Origin: Ashinkailepas kermadecensis
Lineage: Eukaryota; Arthropoda; Thecostraca; Neolepadidae
DNA: 64,000 bases
Reading direction: 5' to 3'
Assembly: GCA_034440615.1 (NCBI GenBank)
Contig: JAOTOM010004878.1
Coordinates: 345,001-409,000, forward strand
The notes under the pieces were generated by a model. The model ran no database searches. It was not told the DNA's origin and saw nothing but the letters and a program-made list of their open reading frames with translations. Both the position numbers and the translations under genes were made by a program. This document shows, piece by piece, positions 1 to 11,630 of this stretch (positions within the stretch are counted from its first letter, which is position 1; each line of letters starts with the position of its first letter).

Positions 1-1049
1 CATGAGTATGGGCGGATTCTGACCAGATATACACCGCGTCATAAGGTTCGTCTGCGTGTTTAGGATGGGTCATACCCGCGTCAACAACGTGTGCACCGGC
101 AGTGCATATGGTGTCAAACCGGGTTCAATATGGTGTTTTTGGAGTCACGGTATTCCTGTCGCTGATGCTGCAAAGGGTGACAAATGCGACACTCCAGCCA
201 AACGAGTCATTTTTATCTCTGTGTTTAAGGCAATGTGCGGTGTCCAGAAGTCTGACGAAGTTGTAGGTCTGCTCCACCACCGGAAGCGCGGAATAGTTCC
301 GTTGGGAAGGGGATTAAGACTGTCTACAGTGGTATGTTAATGTAACCGCGTAATTTGACCTGCCATCTATTTCATTTATTAGATGGAGTAGCAGACTGTT
401 CAATTAACTCCCGAATCATTCGTTCATTTTTTACTTGCGTTTAAATTATGCTAAATATATTTGACGTCATTATATATTAATTCAAGGCATAGTCAGATGT
501 ATCTTCCTTTTGTGAAGTCCACACAATGTGTTAATTAAGTACACATTGCCGATTTGCTACCATGTGCATTTAGCTATGCATTTTATCTTGTTCCACTGCA
601 GCCGTCTTCAGCTGATGGTCGAGGTGCAAATTTCGGGCGCCAGACAATTTTTACCGGATGGCTAGGATAATGATGCAATATTAAAATCGATGCATAGCAA
701 GCCCAAAATGTAAAAGTGCACAGTCATTTTCCAGGTGTATCCCTGATCGATCTGCCGATGTGTATTACCATATTTCCTGAAACAGCTTTCGGTGTGGGTT
801 GTTTGCAGGAATGAAATGGAGTTGTGATTAAACCGGGATAAACATCTGCCGGAGTGCATACCACCTCACTTATGCATTAATTTTAATGGGGTATCGGTTC
901 ATGGGAGATAACGTCCCGATTATAGTTGTTAAACACCTTCGCTTTCACCCCGGAATGACTGCCATACAATATGACAGCAAAATTTCACAAATTTCCGATG
1001 CTGCACAGTAATGTCTGCAGGTGGCTTGAGAGTAGTCGCAGATACTTAC
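1..1049. other. No gene recognised; probable intron
   Basis: I see no domain, RNA gene or clear repeat here. The short open frames look like chance. If the chitin-binding exon at 1,050-1,283 is real, this stretch begins with its downstream intron, since a GTAAGT donor (minus strand) starts at 1,049. Confidence 0.5.
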
Positions 1050-1283
1050 GGAGGCCGCTACGGAGGCCACAGTCAACCTCCACTGGGTATGCGCACGGGT
1101 ATGCACGCCCCGCAAGGAAGAGCAGTCCATCGGGGCAGGTCTTCTCTGTGGCAAGGCCTTCGTAACACTGGAAGTACTTGTCGCATTGGCCCACATGCGC
1201 GAAGAAACCGTCTGGCTCTGGGCAGTCGAAGTTCGCCGGCTGCTCAATCAGGGTGTTCGACACTTCTTCCTGGCTCGCCACCA
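1050..1283 (-). CDS. Internal exon, peritrophin-A (chitin-binding type 2) domain protein
   Basis: This exon encodes a complete CBM14/ChtBD2 domain, an extracellular chitin-binding module of arthropod cuticle and peritrophic-matrix proteins. The six cysteines have gaps of 12, 5, 9, 13 and 7 residues, and aromatic residues lie around QCDKYFQC. The motifs NFDCPEPDGFF and CPDGLLF resemble the CPAP3/obstructor/Gasp group. On the minus strand a pyrimidine-rich acceptor (cctttcag) precedes base 1,283 and a consensus GTAAGT donor follows base 1,050. The exon is 234 bp and phase 1 at both ends. It joins in frame to the signal-peptide exon at 20,877-20,922. Further exons would lie left of the window. 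The domain call is strong; membership of the CPAP3 subfamily is inference. Confidence 0.78.
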
Positions 1284-1518
1284 CTGAAAGGTATGGAAAT
1301 ATATCGGTGTCTATTAAAGGAACTATCTAAACATAAGTATCTAATGTCTACTGGAGTGTCATAAAACGTGCTGCTTGATAGGCGGTCGAATTTGTTTTGT
1401 TTTCAATGTAGGATTTATGTTCCCATTACCTCCCTTAATGACGCTAGTCATTTCACTTCTTCCCATCATTTTTTGCTTGTTGCGGATCTGTCGACAGATA
1501 CAAATTGAACACCATCAG

Positions 1519-2085
1519 CCTATCCCTGGTGCTACGTTTGGTTTCCCCGACATAAAATGTTTCAAGACAGCGATTGCACGTTATTTTGCAAACTACGTTT
1601 TTTTCGTGTGCATCTACCTTTGAGCTCGTTGATACAGGTGTGGCACGTTCTCCTACCAGCAGGGCATAGCGGCATTTCCAGGGCTGAGCGTACCAGGTAA
1701 GATTTCAGCGTAGGTCCGCTAGTCCAGGCTACCCTAACATGGTTTAGATGAGACGAACGGATGGCTGCGTTTACCTGTCGACATAGTTGGTCATCGACAA
1801 AAGGAAGTATCATGTAAACATAGTTGGGATTGCTACCCGCTCGATGCTGACACGTTGCCCACCTATCCTACTACTGTTGTGAGGATGAACAGCACGAGCG
1901 GCGGAGTGTACCCGATGTGCTGGGTATCCGTTTTCCAGGAAAAGAGTCGTCATCTTCGCAAGGCTCCGCTCGCATGAAATAGTATCGGAGGAGACTCGTG
2001 CTTCTCTCCTCATTTGGGATGTTAGAACGGCCTTTTTAGTGGCCATCGGGTGGGCCGAATCATAGTGCAAGATGATGGGCGAACA
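1519..2085 (-). pseudogene. Penelope-like RT C-terminal/linker fragment
   Basis: Read on the minus strand, this encodes the region between the reverse transcriptase core and the GIY-YIG endonuclease of a Penelope-like element. Peptides include PIILHYDSAHPMATKK, RLPFVDDQLCRQVNAAIRSS-type sequence and the cysteine-rich linker CPAGRRTCHTC, all shared with the copy at 61,765-62,910. The frame is broken near 1,810. The fragment lacks the catalytic YIDD motif, so it cannot be functional. Confidence 0.8.
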
Positions 2086-2274
2086 CATGATTAGGCGAAC
2101 ACATGATCGACAAACATTCTAACATGGAACACAGCGACACTAACACAAACTTCAAAGTAGAAATTCTAGCAACGGCCAGGGACAACGCTAATCTGAAGGT
2201 CCTCGAATCTCTATATATACGTAATCTACGGCCGCAACTAAACACGCAAACGACGTCTTGGTATATCACATAAA
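2086..2274 (+). pseudogene. Penelope-like GIY-YIG C-terminal tail fragment
   Basis: On the plus strand this segment reads from an HMIDKH-type motif to the natural C terminus, with IRNLRPQLNTQ shortly before the stop. That tail is typical of Penelope-like proteins. The copy at 61,765 has lost it to a frameshift, so this fragment preserves the ancestral end of the protein. It joins the oppositely oriented fragment at 1,519-2,085 near a short duplicated gcgaacacatgat. Confidence 0.7.
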
Positions 2275-2711
2275 ATATACATGAACATAAATTGTATATA
2301 GTATGTATTACGCGTTATTTTGATATATGTATATATATGTGCGTGAGTGTATGTATCGATATGTATATGTACACACGGATCGTGCTTTCTCAGAGGATTC
2401 CTTCTTGACATAGTTTGTTTCTTGTTTTGGGTTTCTGTGAGTGTCTGCACCACTAAGGAGGCTTTTCTGCATTCCACGTGTCTTTTTGCACGCTTTTTCC
2501 CGCGTGCCTTTTTCAATTTTTTTTTAGCTGGAGCTTTTTTCATCACTCCTGACGATGGCCCCTGGCCGAAACTTTGAGTAATACAATATAACCTTTATCG
2601 TTACTTTTGATATCAACTCAGCACCTCCTGGTATATTGAAGGTCGTATATTTTCTTTACACGTAATGTCTAAAACCCAGGAGCATCTAAGAGCCATTCTT
2701 CGTTGTATTAA

Positions 2712-3379
2712 ACAACGGAATAATACTAACGGTATAAGTTGCTCCTACGTATAAATAGGTGGTATAATTAAACTATGTAAACAACAAATACATTTTTAGT
2801 GAATGTTAATCCCATTGAAACCGAGCCGTTAGAAGAAAAAGTATAATGCTCGCATGGGTGCAGATAAGCTTTGCAAACTCAAGAGGGAGAGAGCATTTCT
2901 GATTGGAAGTGATCTACAAAAAACTAAGATGGGATATCTTGAATATTTATATCTTACGTTGTTGACATTAGGCACCGAACCATTTTTGACTTCGCTAGAC
3001 ATTTTGACGACGAGTTGCACTGCATGCAAGACGTCGATGAAAAATTAGCAGGGAATAGCAATGTGAGACAGCATCGAGATCATATCTATATCCATAGCGA
3101 AGATTGGTAGTGAGCTGCTCGTAGACAAACCTACTTTTTCAACAACCAAGTCTAACTCATTTTCTGTTCACGGTTTACCTGATAAGGTGTATAATAATAG
3201 AGAGCGTACTGTTGAGCATAAAACATAATCTGATAGGATTTGCTCTCTGTCCTTAAGAAATTATCTGATGACCTGCTCCTTGTTTCGAACAACCAAATGT
3301 CATGCTACATTCAAAAAATTGCTTGCGTATTTTATCCCATCTTGTGTTTAGAACTATAAACTAATCCCATAAACAACGT
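2712..3379. other. AT-rich unassigned DNA
   Basis: No coding domain, RNA gene or repeat is recognised. Short open frames on both strands around 2,830-3,040 overlap each other and show no conserved motif. Confidence 0.5.
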
Positions 3380-3700
3380 CCCAGCAAATGACTATGCGAT
3401 GGGCCAGCGACGGCGGCACGTGGGCTGAAACGAGGGCCGGACGCGGGCAGCTCACGCAGATCCTGCGCCGAAAGTCACATCGGAAGCATAGTGGGAAGTC
3501 ATCCCATGATGCGGGGCCATCGTGGGCAGCCCGCAATGAGCCCGTGACAGGGCAGCTAGGCGTAGACAGCCCGCACTGGTACCATTTGGGTAGTTAACGC
3601 AGATTCGGTGCCGAAAGTCATATGGGAAGTACAGTGGCCCTGTGAAGAGGGACCATCGCGGGCAGCCCACATTGATACCGCGACTACGCACACATAAGGC
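3380..3700. repeat. Two diverged tandem units of about 143 bp
   Basis: The stretch beginning cgcagatcctgcgccgaaagt near 3,455 recurs as cgcagattcggtgccgaaagt near 3,598, each followed by a similar GGAAG...AGTGG segment and a GGGCAGCCC motif. Open frames on both strands are by-products of the GC-rich repeat. Confidence 0.55.
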
Positions 3701-3845
3701 GCAAACTATTATCGAGGACATGATGACTCCCGAGGGTGTCGTTTTATGAAAATGATTGGGATTGCTCAAATGTGCGAAGATTGATGGTACAATGCATGCG
3801 TGCGGGGCCGTGGACAATGCGCAATCGGTTCACACCACATGACAA

Positions 3846-4990
3846 AATGTTAGTATGCGTCAGGAGCGGACACAGGAGGGAGGCACTGGAGGAATGTTCC
3901 CCCGGATGGCAGGGTGACGCCCCTCTGTCCGGGAAAAGGTGCCCCTTTGTGGAGGATTGAGTGTGTGCAGCCTGCACCTCGCTCAATTAATTTTTTCAGA
4001 CAAAGGCGCCCCTTAACCCTGGGTGGGGGGGTTGATATGTGCCCCACCGCCCTAAGGTTTTCCACGGATATTGAAAGAACGGCGCGCCGTAGCGCGACGA
4101 AAATTGGAATACCTTTTCCCACATCAATTTGGCATGTTGTGTGAAAATGTTGAGGTCAGGTCACCTGGGGTCAACGAGTTAGTCAAGGTCAAGTGAGGTC
4201 ACCTCCAGAAAAGTTTAACCAGTCGTCACGTTTTAACGGATAAAGATATTTCAATGAAACTGTCAGCGTTTGCTTATCTTTAGGGAGGAATGAAAACGCA
4301 CCAGACGAATTTGTGATTTTTGTTTTCGTTTTTGATGACACTAGTTTTGCATATTTGACCATTATGGATGCAATCGAGGATTTCTGGCTAAAGAAGGATT
4401 TTTTTATGGAAGCAACTTGACTTCAAACAACGTTTTGCTGTCCGAATTAGAAAGAGAACAATTGAAGAAAATTGAAAATTCAGAATTACAAAATTTCAAT
4501 ACTAAATTGGGATTTGGGATCGACAAAAATGTTCGGGCCATGGTCGATTTCGCCTTCCTTTTCTGATTCCAAATTATTTTATTTTTCAAATATCCCCAAA
4601 ATGAACTCAGAGCCAAAAAGTCAGTTGTGAAAACATAATCCGCCCCTAGTGACGTCATTTTTTTGGAGATACAATTTCCGGGGTGGTTTCTGACCCTACT
4701 CGTCGAGCGTTTTCCGATGACACCACTGTCGTTTTCGTGGGACGCTTAGTTTGGATATTAGAGCGGGTTGTATCAACCACCTCAGAGACGGGGTGAGAGG
4801 ATCTGACCGGAAAGACAGGGAGGGTTAAGAGGAAAAGGCGCCCTTTCAGTACGCCCGAGTGCATCCCCACCTCCCGCTCAACGGATTTTCAGCCGAAAGC
4901 GTCGCTCCAGGGACTTTTGCATTTCGTTAGGCGTCATGAGCGGACATAATACCGGTGGCGCCGCTCTGGTGGTGGGTTTGCGAAGAAACA
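3846..4990 (-). mobile_element. Old hAT-like non-autonomous repeat, interrupted by a TTAA element
   Basis: The flanks of the element at 4,013-4,828 resemble, in reverse orientation, the subrepeats at 31,900-32,050 (GGGATGCACTCG, CTGAAAGGGC.CCTTTT). A left-end sequence near 3,861 (caggagcggacacagg) resembles the CAGGGGCGGATACAGG terminus of the copies at 18,200 and 31,483. I could not find a clear right terminus, so the outer limits are approximate. Confidence 0.45.
4013..4828. mobile_element. TTAA-flanked non-coding element, family A, copy 1
   Basis: This 0.8-kb element starts TTAACCCTGGG and ends GGGAGGGTTAA, so it is flanked by TTAA with CCC...GGG termini, the arrangement of piggyBac-type elements. 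A subterminal G7 run pairs with a downstream C run. Next come AAGGTTTTCC and a GGCGCGCCGTAGCGCG block, then four AGGTCA motifs in about 60 bp (4,150-4,205). A second subterminal hairpin (ggttgtatcaacc) lies near the right end. Copies with the same order are at 14,220, 22,832 and 47,760. No ORF encodes a transposase. Confidence 0.65.
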
Positions 4991-5989
4991 CCACCAGGGT
5001 GGGCTAGTGGCTAAGATTAATGCTATATTCTAGTTTCTAGAGGGGGTGCAAGTAATTTCCAATGGTCAAATTTTAACAACATTGAATTAAGCCTTCTTAT
5101 GATGTTTTACTATTAAATCATTTTTGTTGTTCGTTTTACTATTAAATCATTTCACCCTGTCACTTTGCCCATAAAGTGAAATGGGAGCACTTGTCCACTC
5201 AACATCTTGTAATATAAACGCGTCATACATCTTCTGTGTGATGTGATGACAATTTACAATGTTCTTAACTAAACGAAAATCGAGCGCGCTACATTTTGAT
5301 GTCATCTTTAATAACTTCCATGAAGGTTTAACCTCGCTATTTTTGCACCAAATTCCGGGATTTGTGTCCCAAATTATCACATTGTATTCCTTTAAATTGT
5401 ATATCAGATGTTCTACATTAGCGAATTAATTTGGAATGGTCTCAAATAAACAGGCTTAAAATCAGCTGCCTTCTGATGACATACTTGACTACTTTTATAG
5501 ATATATAACCCTGTCATTTTTCACCTTTTGACATGAAGCATTCCGGCATTATCAAGGTTCTGACATGGCTCGATGCACGTCAAGCGTCGACAGTAGCTGC
5601 CCAGGTGACTCGTGGGGCCGCCAAGCGGCGGCATGGCAAAACAAGTTCCAGCCTTGATCAATACTAAGCAACATCGGCTCTGCCACTCCAGAATGGTGTA
5701 GAAGAAATTAATGGTTGTAGATGCATTCTTTCCATTCAACGCCCATACGTGTAATGCAATATTCTTAAACAATATCGAGAGAAAAAAACTGTCGGCCTCA
5801 GCTACAATGGTGGCGGAAATCATACCAGGCACATCGCCTATCGTTTCAAATATGAAAATCTGCCGGTACATTTGGCGTTGGGGCCAATTTACGTTAAGGG
5901 GACGGTTCCGCGCCCCGACATATCTAGGAATGGCGACGTCTGTCAAGACAGCTTCATATTCGGATTCACATTCGGAGTTAGATTCGAAC
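4991..5989. other. Unassigned DNA
   Basis: There is no recognisable gene. A 156-codon minus-strand frame (5,521-5,991) and a 122-codon plus-strand frame (5,711-6,079) overlap each other. Neither shows a conserved motif, and the latter runs into the satellite. Confidence 0.4.
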
Positions 5990-7020
5990 ACGGACCCCTA
6001 CGAATTGGCTAAAACATTGCACACATGCGGTACTAATAGTGCTGATCACAGCGGTAGCAATTACTTCCCATCGCATTAAGAACTTTGACCTCCAGAAGTC
6101 ATTGGATTTAAAGGTCGTGAACTCGGACCCCTAAGATTTTGATGAAAAATTGCACAGGTAGGACCAATGGTGCTTATTACAGTGAAAGCATTTATATTTC
6201 ATCACATCGAGAAGTTTGACCTCCAGAGGCCATCGAATTCCAAGGTCATTCACCCGGAACCCTACGATGTCGGCGAAAAATTGCACACAGATAGATAGTT
6301 GTCATCACGGTGGTACCATTCATTTTCCATCACATTGAAAAGTTCGACCTACAGAGGTCATCGAAGTTCGAAATCGTCGACCCGGACCCTGCGATTCCCC
6401 TAAAAACTTGCACACAGATAGTACTCAGTATGCTGAACACAGTCGTGGCAGTCATTTCCCATCACATTGAAGACTTTGACTCCCAGAGATCAAGGACGAT
6501 GGTCTTTCAGCAAGGTTGTTGACCCCGAACTCCTACGATTTGGACTAAGATGTGCTATTTGATGCTCTTCTGTGCGCTGATTGCAATGGCGAAAACGGTT
6601 TTGCGTCACATTAATAAATAAGCCCTACAGAGTCAAATGTATCTCCGCCATATTTACATTCGACCACTGAGATTCAGATTCGCTAAACACCCGGAACCCT
6701 GCGATTCTCCTGAAACCTTGTGTACATATAGTACTCGGCTCGCTGATCACAGTGGTGGCAGTCATTTCCCATCACATTGAAAACTTTGACCTCCAGAGGT
6801 CAAGGACGATGGTCTTTCAGCAAGGACGTTGACCCCGTGACCCTACGATTTGGACTAAGATGTGCTATTTTATGCTCTTCTGTGCGCTGATTACAATGGC
6901 GCAAACCATTTTGCGTCACATTAAAAAATAACCCTACAGAGCCAAATGTATCTCCACCACATTTACATTCGACCACTGAGATTCAGATTCGTTAAACACC
7001 CGGATCCATGCGATTCATAA
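5990..7020 (+). repeat. Satellite-like tandem array, about 130-bp monomers with a 310-bp higher-order repeat
   Basis: The motif ttcccatcacattgaa followed by actttgacctccagag recurs at about 6,065, 6,197, 6,327, 6,455 and 6,765. Between motifs lies a GGACCC.TACGATT ... TTGCACACA segment. The last two units (about 6,440-6,740 and 6,750-7,015) form a longer 310-bp repeat with an extra block beginning AAGATGTGCTATTT. Monomers contain AGGTCA. The array ends at the AT microsatellite. Confidence 0.75.
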
Positions 7021-7037
7021 CGATACCGGATAGCTGA

Positions 7038-7262
<225 letters not shown>

Positions 7263-8854
7263 TATTACGTATTTAAATGTTCCAAGCTATAAACCAATTA
7301 TGGTTCAAAACGTGAAATTTAACAATTTCATTACCTCGAGCACAAAGGCTGTTTGTCTGATCGAGGTGAAAATCTGAAATACGAAATTGAAGCCATATAT
7401 TTCCCGAGACAAAAGTACATAAAATCTGAACTTGTGGTGAGCTAATTCCGGTAGGTGTTTGCTCTGGAGATAATCCAAACACATGCACATGGGGCTCCTG
7501 AGCACCACAATAAGGACCATCAGTCATCATGATTGGGTATGTTCGCAGTTAGCACTGGTGCTCTTATGCTTATTTTCTTCTCAGACCCATTGCACACTGT
7601 GATAACTCCGGTAGAAACTGACCTGAAATTATTACCGACAAAGTATGTTAGTTACAGTGACGATTTTCGTCGTAATCGAAGAGCTTAAAATTTGGAACAC
7701 ATTAAGAGGCTCTATTTTCTTTAAAATTGCTTAACCCAGGGATGCTAGGGGCCCTACGAACCGGAGGGTATGATCATTCTACTCCACTCATTTTGTTTCC
7801 ATAAAATGTATCAGGAACCAATTAAAGCAAGCACTCAAATTTCGGACACACCTATGTGGATACCAAGGATGCGTTGGTGCAACAAATCAACATCTGGTCA
7901 TGCATGGTGACGCTATAATGGCGTAAGCGATGTTTATAGGTGTTCATATATCGGATAGTTATTATTTAGTGCTTGTTATGCAAGCATTATGCACTGTTAA
8001 TGTGATGTAATAATAATCACACATAATATATTCATGGTCTGCATATCTTAAGTGGCAGAAATTACACCAAAATGTACTATTAGGATATGGCTAATAGGCC
8101 GAATCGGTACATATAATATACTATACAGGCACCGAATCGGGCCGACGCTGAGCACTGGCGCTAAGAACTGGCGCTAAGCTGATCGTAGATTCGAGCCGGT
8201 CGTCCGCACACTCCCTCTATGGTCGTCCGCACACTCCCGCACACACCACGGTCAGTCTCGGCTTCATCATCACTCACGATGTGGACACGCAGAACACCTG
8301 GTCCCAGACAGAAAAGTCGCAAACCGAGTTCTGAATTTGTTCTAGTTTCGCTGATATTTTTGATGTTCGCCTTTCATGTGGATAAAAATGTCGGAACCGT
8401 CTTATGTCTTTACCCTTAACCCTTCATGGGCGACGTGAGGAAAATTAACTAGGGTGGTGACTGGTGGATATAGTTATGTTATTGGTGGAAGGGGACTTCT
8501 GGCAATAATACGAAATCGCATGAGATTGACGCGATTTCCCAATGGAGGAATGGAGAGAAAAGTCGCAAACCGACTTCTGAATTTGTTGTAGTTTCGCTCA
8601 TACTTAACCCACTTTCCTTTTAAGTTCTTGACCATCAAACATGTCGCCTTTTGATGTCACAATCGACGACTCACTCGGGAGATGGCCCTCGAGGATTCTC
8701 TCGGTAACCAATGCAAGCAATATTTAAACACATGGCGATAATAACTGTCACGTCAAAGCGCTTTTGCAATGGTTAACAAGTCGACTAATTCATCTATGCT
8801 GACGCACACCTTCGTGTTCACTGTACACAAAATCTGATTACACTGACCCGACCC
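7263..8854. other. Unassigned DNA with a 50-bp direct repeat
   Basis: There is no gene. A segment beginning gaaaagtcgcaaaccga at 8,311 recurs at 8,557 with few changes over about 50 bp. Short duplications (ggcgctaag; ggtcgtccgcacactcc) lie at 8,158-8,240. Confidence 0.5.
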
Positions 8855-9912
8855 CTACATGCATGGATAGCTCCCCTGGCATGGTAACCGCTCAGTATGT
8901 GACCTATTCGACTCAGTCGCCTTGTCGGGGAGGCCATTTGCGAAAGAGCGAATTTGAGTCCAAATTTGGCCGATGGGGGTAAAACGGTTGAAGGAGCTTG
9001 AATAGAGTTGCCAGCTGCGTTTTTTGGCCATAAGGATAATCTGCTGACAACGTTTTTTAGCCTCGCGGGCTTCTAACATGTTTTGTGGGGTTAGATTTTT
9101 GCGAAATTTTCGCTCAGCCCGCCGCCGCAGAGCGACGGCGCGTTGACACTCGTCGTTCCACCACGGCACGTGGTGACGGCCGGGGGAGCGACGAGTGTGG
9201 GGGACATGATTTTCTACCGCGAGTAATATGGTGTCAAGAAAAGCTGATATTGGGGGGTGTGAATGATGAGGGAAGACGGTGTCAATTTCCTGGGAGAAAG
9301 ATGGCCATTTCGTCTTGCGAACATTCCAGCGGGGTACAAATGAGTAATCTCTAGCTTGGGCTGAGCGTTCAAGCATGATATGAATAGGGAAGTGATCGCC
9401 AAAGAGGAGGTCGGGTTGTACATGCCAAGAAAAGAGGGGTGAGATGGAGGCCGAGGCCAAAGATAGGTCAATGGCAGATGGACGGAGCGGGGCAATGTCG
9501 GTGTTGTGTGTGGGTGTTTGGTCATTTAAAAAGACCATGTTGTGGGTGTTGAGGAGTGTTTCGATGTGGTGTCCGCGAGGTGATGTGGTGTGACAGCCCC
9601 ATGACTGGTGGTGGGCATTAAAGTCACCCAGCACTAGACAGGGGTGAGGAAGGAGACCCAAGAGGTCGGTCACAGAAGATAAGGATAGTGTAAGAGAAGG
9701 TGGGAGATAAAGAGAGCGTACAGTGAGCTCTAGTTGTGCAATTTGGACAGAAACAATATAAAATTTAGGTTACTGACAATTTTGACCTGGCGATGGAGGA
9801 GGGTGTCTGAGATAAATAAGGCAACCCCGCCGCCGCGTGGTGTAGAATTTCTGTTGTGGGTATAGAGGGTATAACCAAATAGATTACAATTGTATGGATC
9901 ATTGTCGCGCAT
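8855..9912 (-). pseudogene. LINE ORF2, endonuclease domain only
   Basis: This encodes the exonuclease-endonuclease-phosphatase fold used to nick target DNA. The N-terminal piece (9,912-9,730) includes TPRGGGVALFI. After a frameshift near 9,750 the frame continues from 9,673 with LVLGDFNAHHQSWGC, the DLSLAS strand, and GDHFPI, which stands where SDHxP is usual. Downstream is the arginine- and lysine-rich linker that normally leads into the reverse transcriptase (PWWNDEC, ARE.KKRCQ). The sequence stops at 8,855 with no RT motifs. The frameshift and truncation make it non-functional. Confidence 0.82.
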
Positions 9913-9942
9913 CGGGTCTCCTGAACGGCAGCAATCAATGGT

Positions 9943-11187
9943 TTATTTTTGATGATATGTTAATAAGTGGTGGGTGTCTGCATTATTGGTTGTGATCACG
10001 CTCCCGAGCCGCGTGTGTGGCGGTGATGGTGAGGCAGAGTCGTCTGATTCATATTCAGACGACTCTGGTGTGGCTGTCTGCTCTGGGTCCTGGGGGTTCC
10101 TGAGCATGCGGAGGGGGTCAGGACTGTCCTGGAGGACTGCGATGGGCAGGTGGAGGGAGATGGGAGGACCTGAGGGGGTCGCCGGGTGGCCTTGCTGGGG
10201 GGTGCTGGGGTGGTCCTGGAGGGCGGCGGGGGCCGATCCCTTGGAGGCATGGCCGTTCGACTCCGGGGGGCCTGGAGGCGGATGGACCTGCGACGGGAGC
10301 AGGGCGCAAGGCCGGTGCAGGGTCGGAGTGGGTGAGCGGGCGCTCGGTGAGCGTGGGCACACGGGTCGCCGGTCGGGCGGCCGCCTCGGCCGGTGTCGGC
10401 CAGAGGGGCTGGACGGGCGGTTGGCCCCAGGCAGAGGCCGGCCTCTGCGTCGAGGGCCGTGCTGGGGGGCTGTCCGGCGCTGCTGCTGCTGACCCTTTGC
10501 TTCCAGCCAGACTGGGCAGCGGGGGTATGAGGAGGGGTGTGGGCTCGCGCAGGCTGCGCATCGCGGCTCTCGGGCCTCGCACTGGGCCGTGGTGTGTGCC
10601 TCAGCACAAAATCCGCACACCGGGTTGCGGGCGCGACAGACCCCACTGTGGTGGCCATATCGCTGGCAAAACCCACAGCGCTTGGGCGGTGGGGTCCACG
10701 GGCGGCAGGGGTACCTAAGGTACCCAGCGTACATGTGCGTCGGCGTGGCGAGCGACCTGAACCCCACTTTGAGGAGGGGGCTCGGGGTCGATGCTGAGGG
10801 GCGTCCCAGACGGACGACTTTGCAGACGGCTTGTGGGGTCAGCTCTTCCAGGAGCTCCTCCTCTGGGAGGTGTGTCAGCTCCGGGACAAAGACAGTCACA
10901 AAGGAGTTGTTGAGGCGGTCCGCCACAACCACCTCAACAGGGTGTGCCAGGAAATGGCTCAGGTGGAGGAGGGCCCTGGCCTGGGTTGGGTCACGCACCA
11001 TAACCAGTAGTGCGCCCGACCGGATGGCTCGGGCCGACACTACCCCTCCCGTCCACTTATCTAACTCCTTGGTCACCGCAAAGGGGGACGTTGCGGTCCC
11101 AGGACCCCTCCTTCCGTGCCACGAGCACGAAGGATTCCCGTCGATCTCGGTGGCGGGGCAGGGTTGCAAAACCCCGGGAACTCGCAA
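9943..11187 (-). pseudogene. LINE ORF1 (Gag-like) with CCHC zinc knuckles
   Basis: The frame encodes an RNA-binding ORF1 protein of the Jockey type. An N-terminal region with KELDKWTGGVV and PVEVVVADRLNNSFVTVF is followed by three cysteine-histidine knuckles at about residues 185-235: CGFCQRYGHHSGVC (the classical CX2CX4HX4C spacing), CGFCAEAHTTAQC and CAACASPHPSSYPRC. The C-terminal half is proline- and arginine-rich. Compared with the copy at 15,180-15,778, the first 30 or so codons are out of frame. The break lies near a C run at about 11,090, so the true N terminus is lost. A GC-rich opposite-strand frame (9,974-10,492) is a shadow. Confidence 0.85.
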
Positions 11188-11630
11188 ACCCGGGTTTGCG
11201 TGACAGTTTTTGTATTTTTCCCTACGAAAGTGACAGAACAGAGCGACGGCGACGTGTTTATTAACTGCGTAGCATCGTGAAAAATAATTTCGCCAGAAAT
11301 GTAGCCTCTTGACACCACCAGAAAAAAACGATTTGACATGACTACATTCGCGTGTTTAAAGAGTGTTATAGAATCCGTCAACACATTTCAAACATCTTCA
11401 GAGCTTCCTTTTTATACCAGGTTTTGATACCAGATCTGCGAACTTTCGTGACAATTGTCATGCCCGTTGGAAATTCCCATTGGCAATCGAGAGAGTTTGC
11501 GAAATTTTGCCAAGAGTTTGCAGAATTTTGTCACGGCGTGACTCGCTGCGGAAGTTTTCCTATGACGCGGAGGTGTGGGTAATTCTTCAGACAGTAAATA
11601 TTATATTCGAAGGGCCTTTTTTATTCATAG
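11188..11630. other. Unassigned DNA
   Basis: No gene is recognised. The sequence next to the LINE boundary contains paired ccccgggaa/aacccggg motifs and two GAGTTTGC-type repeats near 11,490-11,520. Confidence 0.4.

Larger units (their letters stand above)
1519..2711 (+). mobile_element. Penelope-like element copy 1, 5'-truncated with an inverted 5' segment
   Basis: This is a second copy of the element at 56,555-63,257. Bases 1,519-2,085 match about 61,966-62,525 in the same orientation, which is antisense to the element. Bases 2,086-2,711 match the 3' end of the other copy in the reverse orientation, from the end of the GIY-YIG domain through the 3' untranslated region to an 80-bp terminal module at 2,632-2,711. 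About 55 bp is missing at the switch. An inverted upstream segment joined to a correctly oriented 3' segment is the arrangement produced by twin priming during target-primed reverse transcription. Confidence 0.8.
8855..11187 (-). mobile_element. Jockey-like non-LTR retrotransposon, 3'-truncated
   Basis: Read on the minus strand, a zinc-knuckle ORF1 (11,187-9,943) is followed by an ORF2 that contains only the apurinic-type endonuclease (about 9,912-8,855). The reverse transcriptase is absent. A related ORF1 fragment lies at 15,180-15,778. Loss of the 3' part is unusual, because LINEs normally lose their 5' ends. The ORF1 region is strongly GC-rich compared with its surroundings. Confidence 0.85.

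Noticed and set aside
56..340. A 94-codon frame at the window start
   Set aside because: It has no motif, homologous pattern or splice signals and is probably chance within an intron.
9974..10718. GC-rich plus-strand frames opposite the LINE ORF1
   Set aside because: The minus-strand frame carries three zinc knuckles; the plus-strand frames are shadows.
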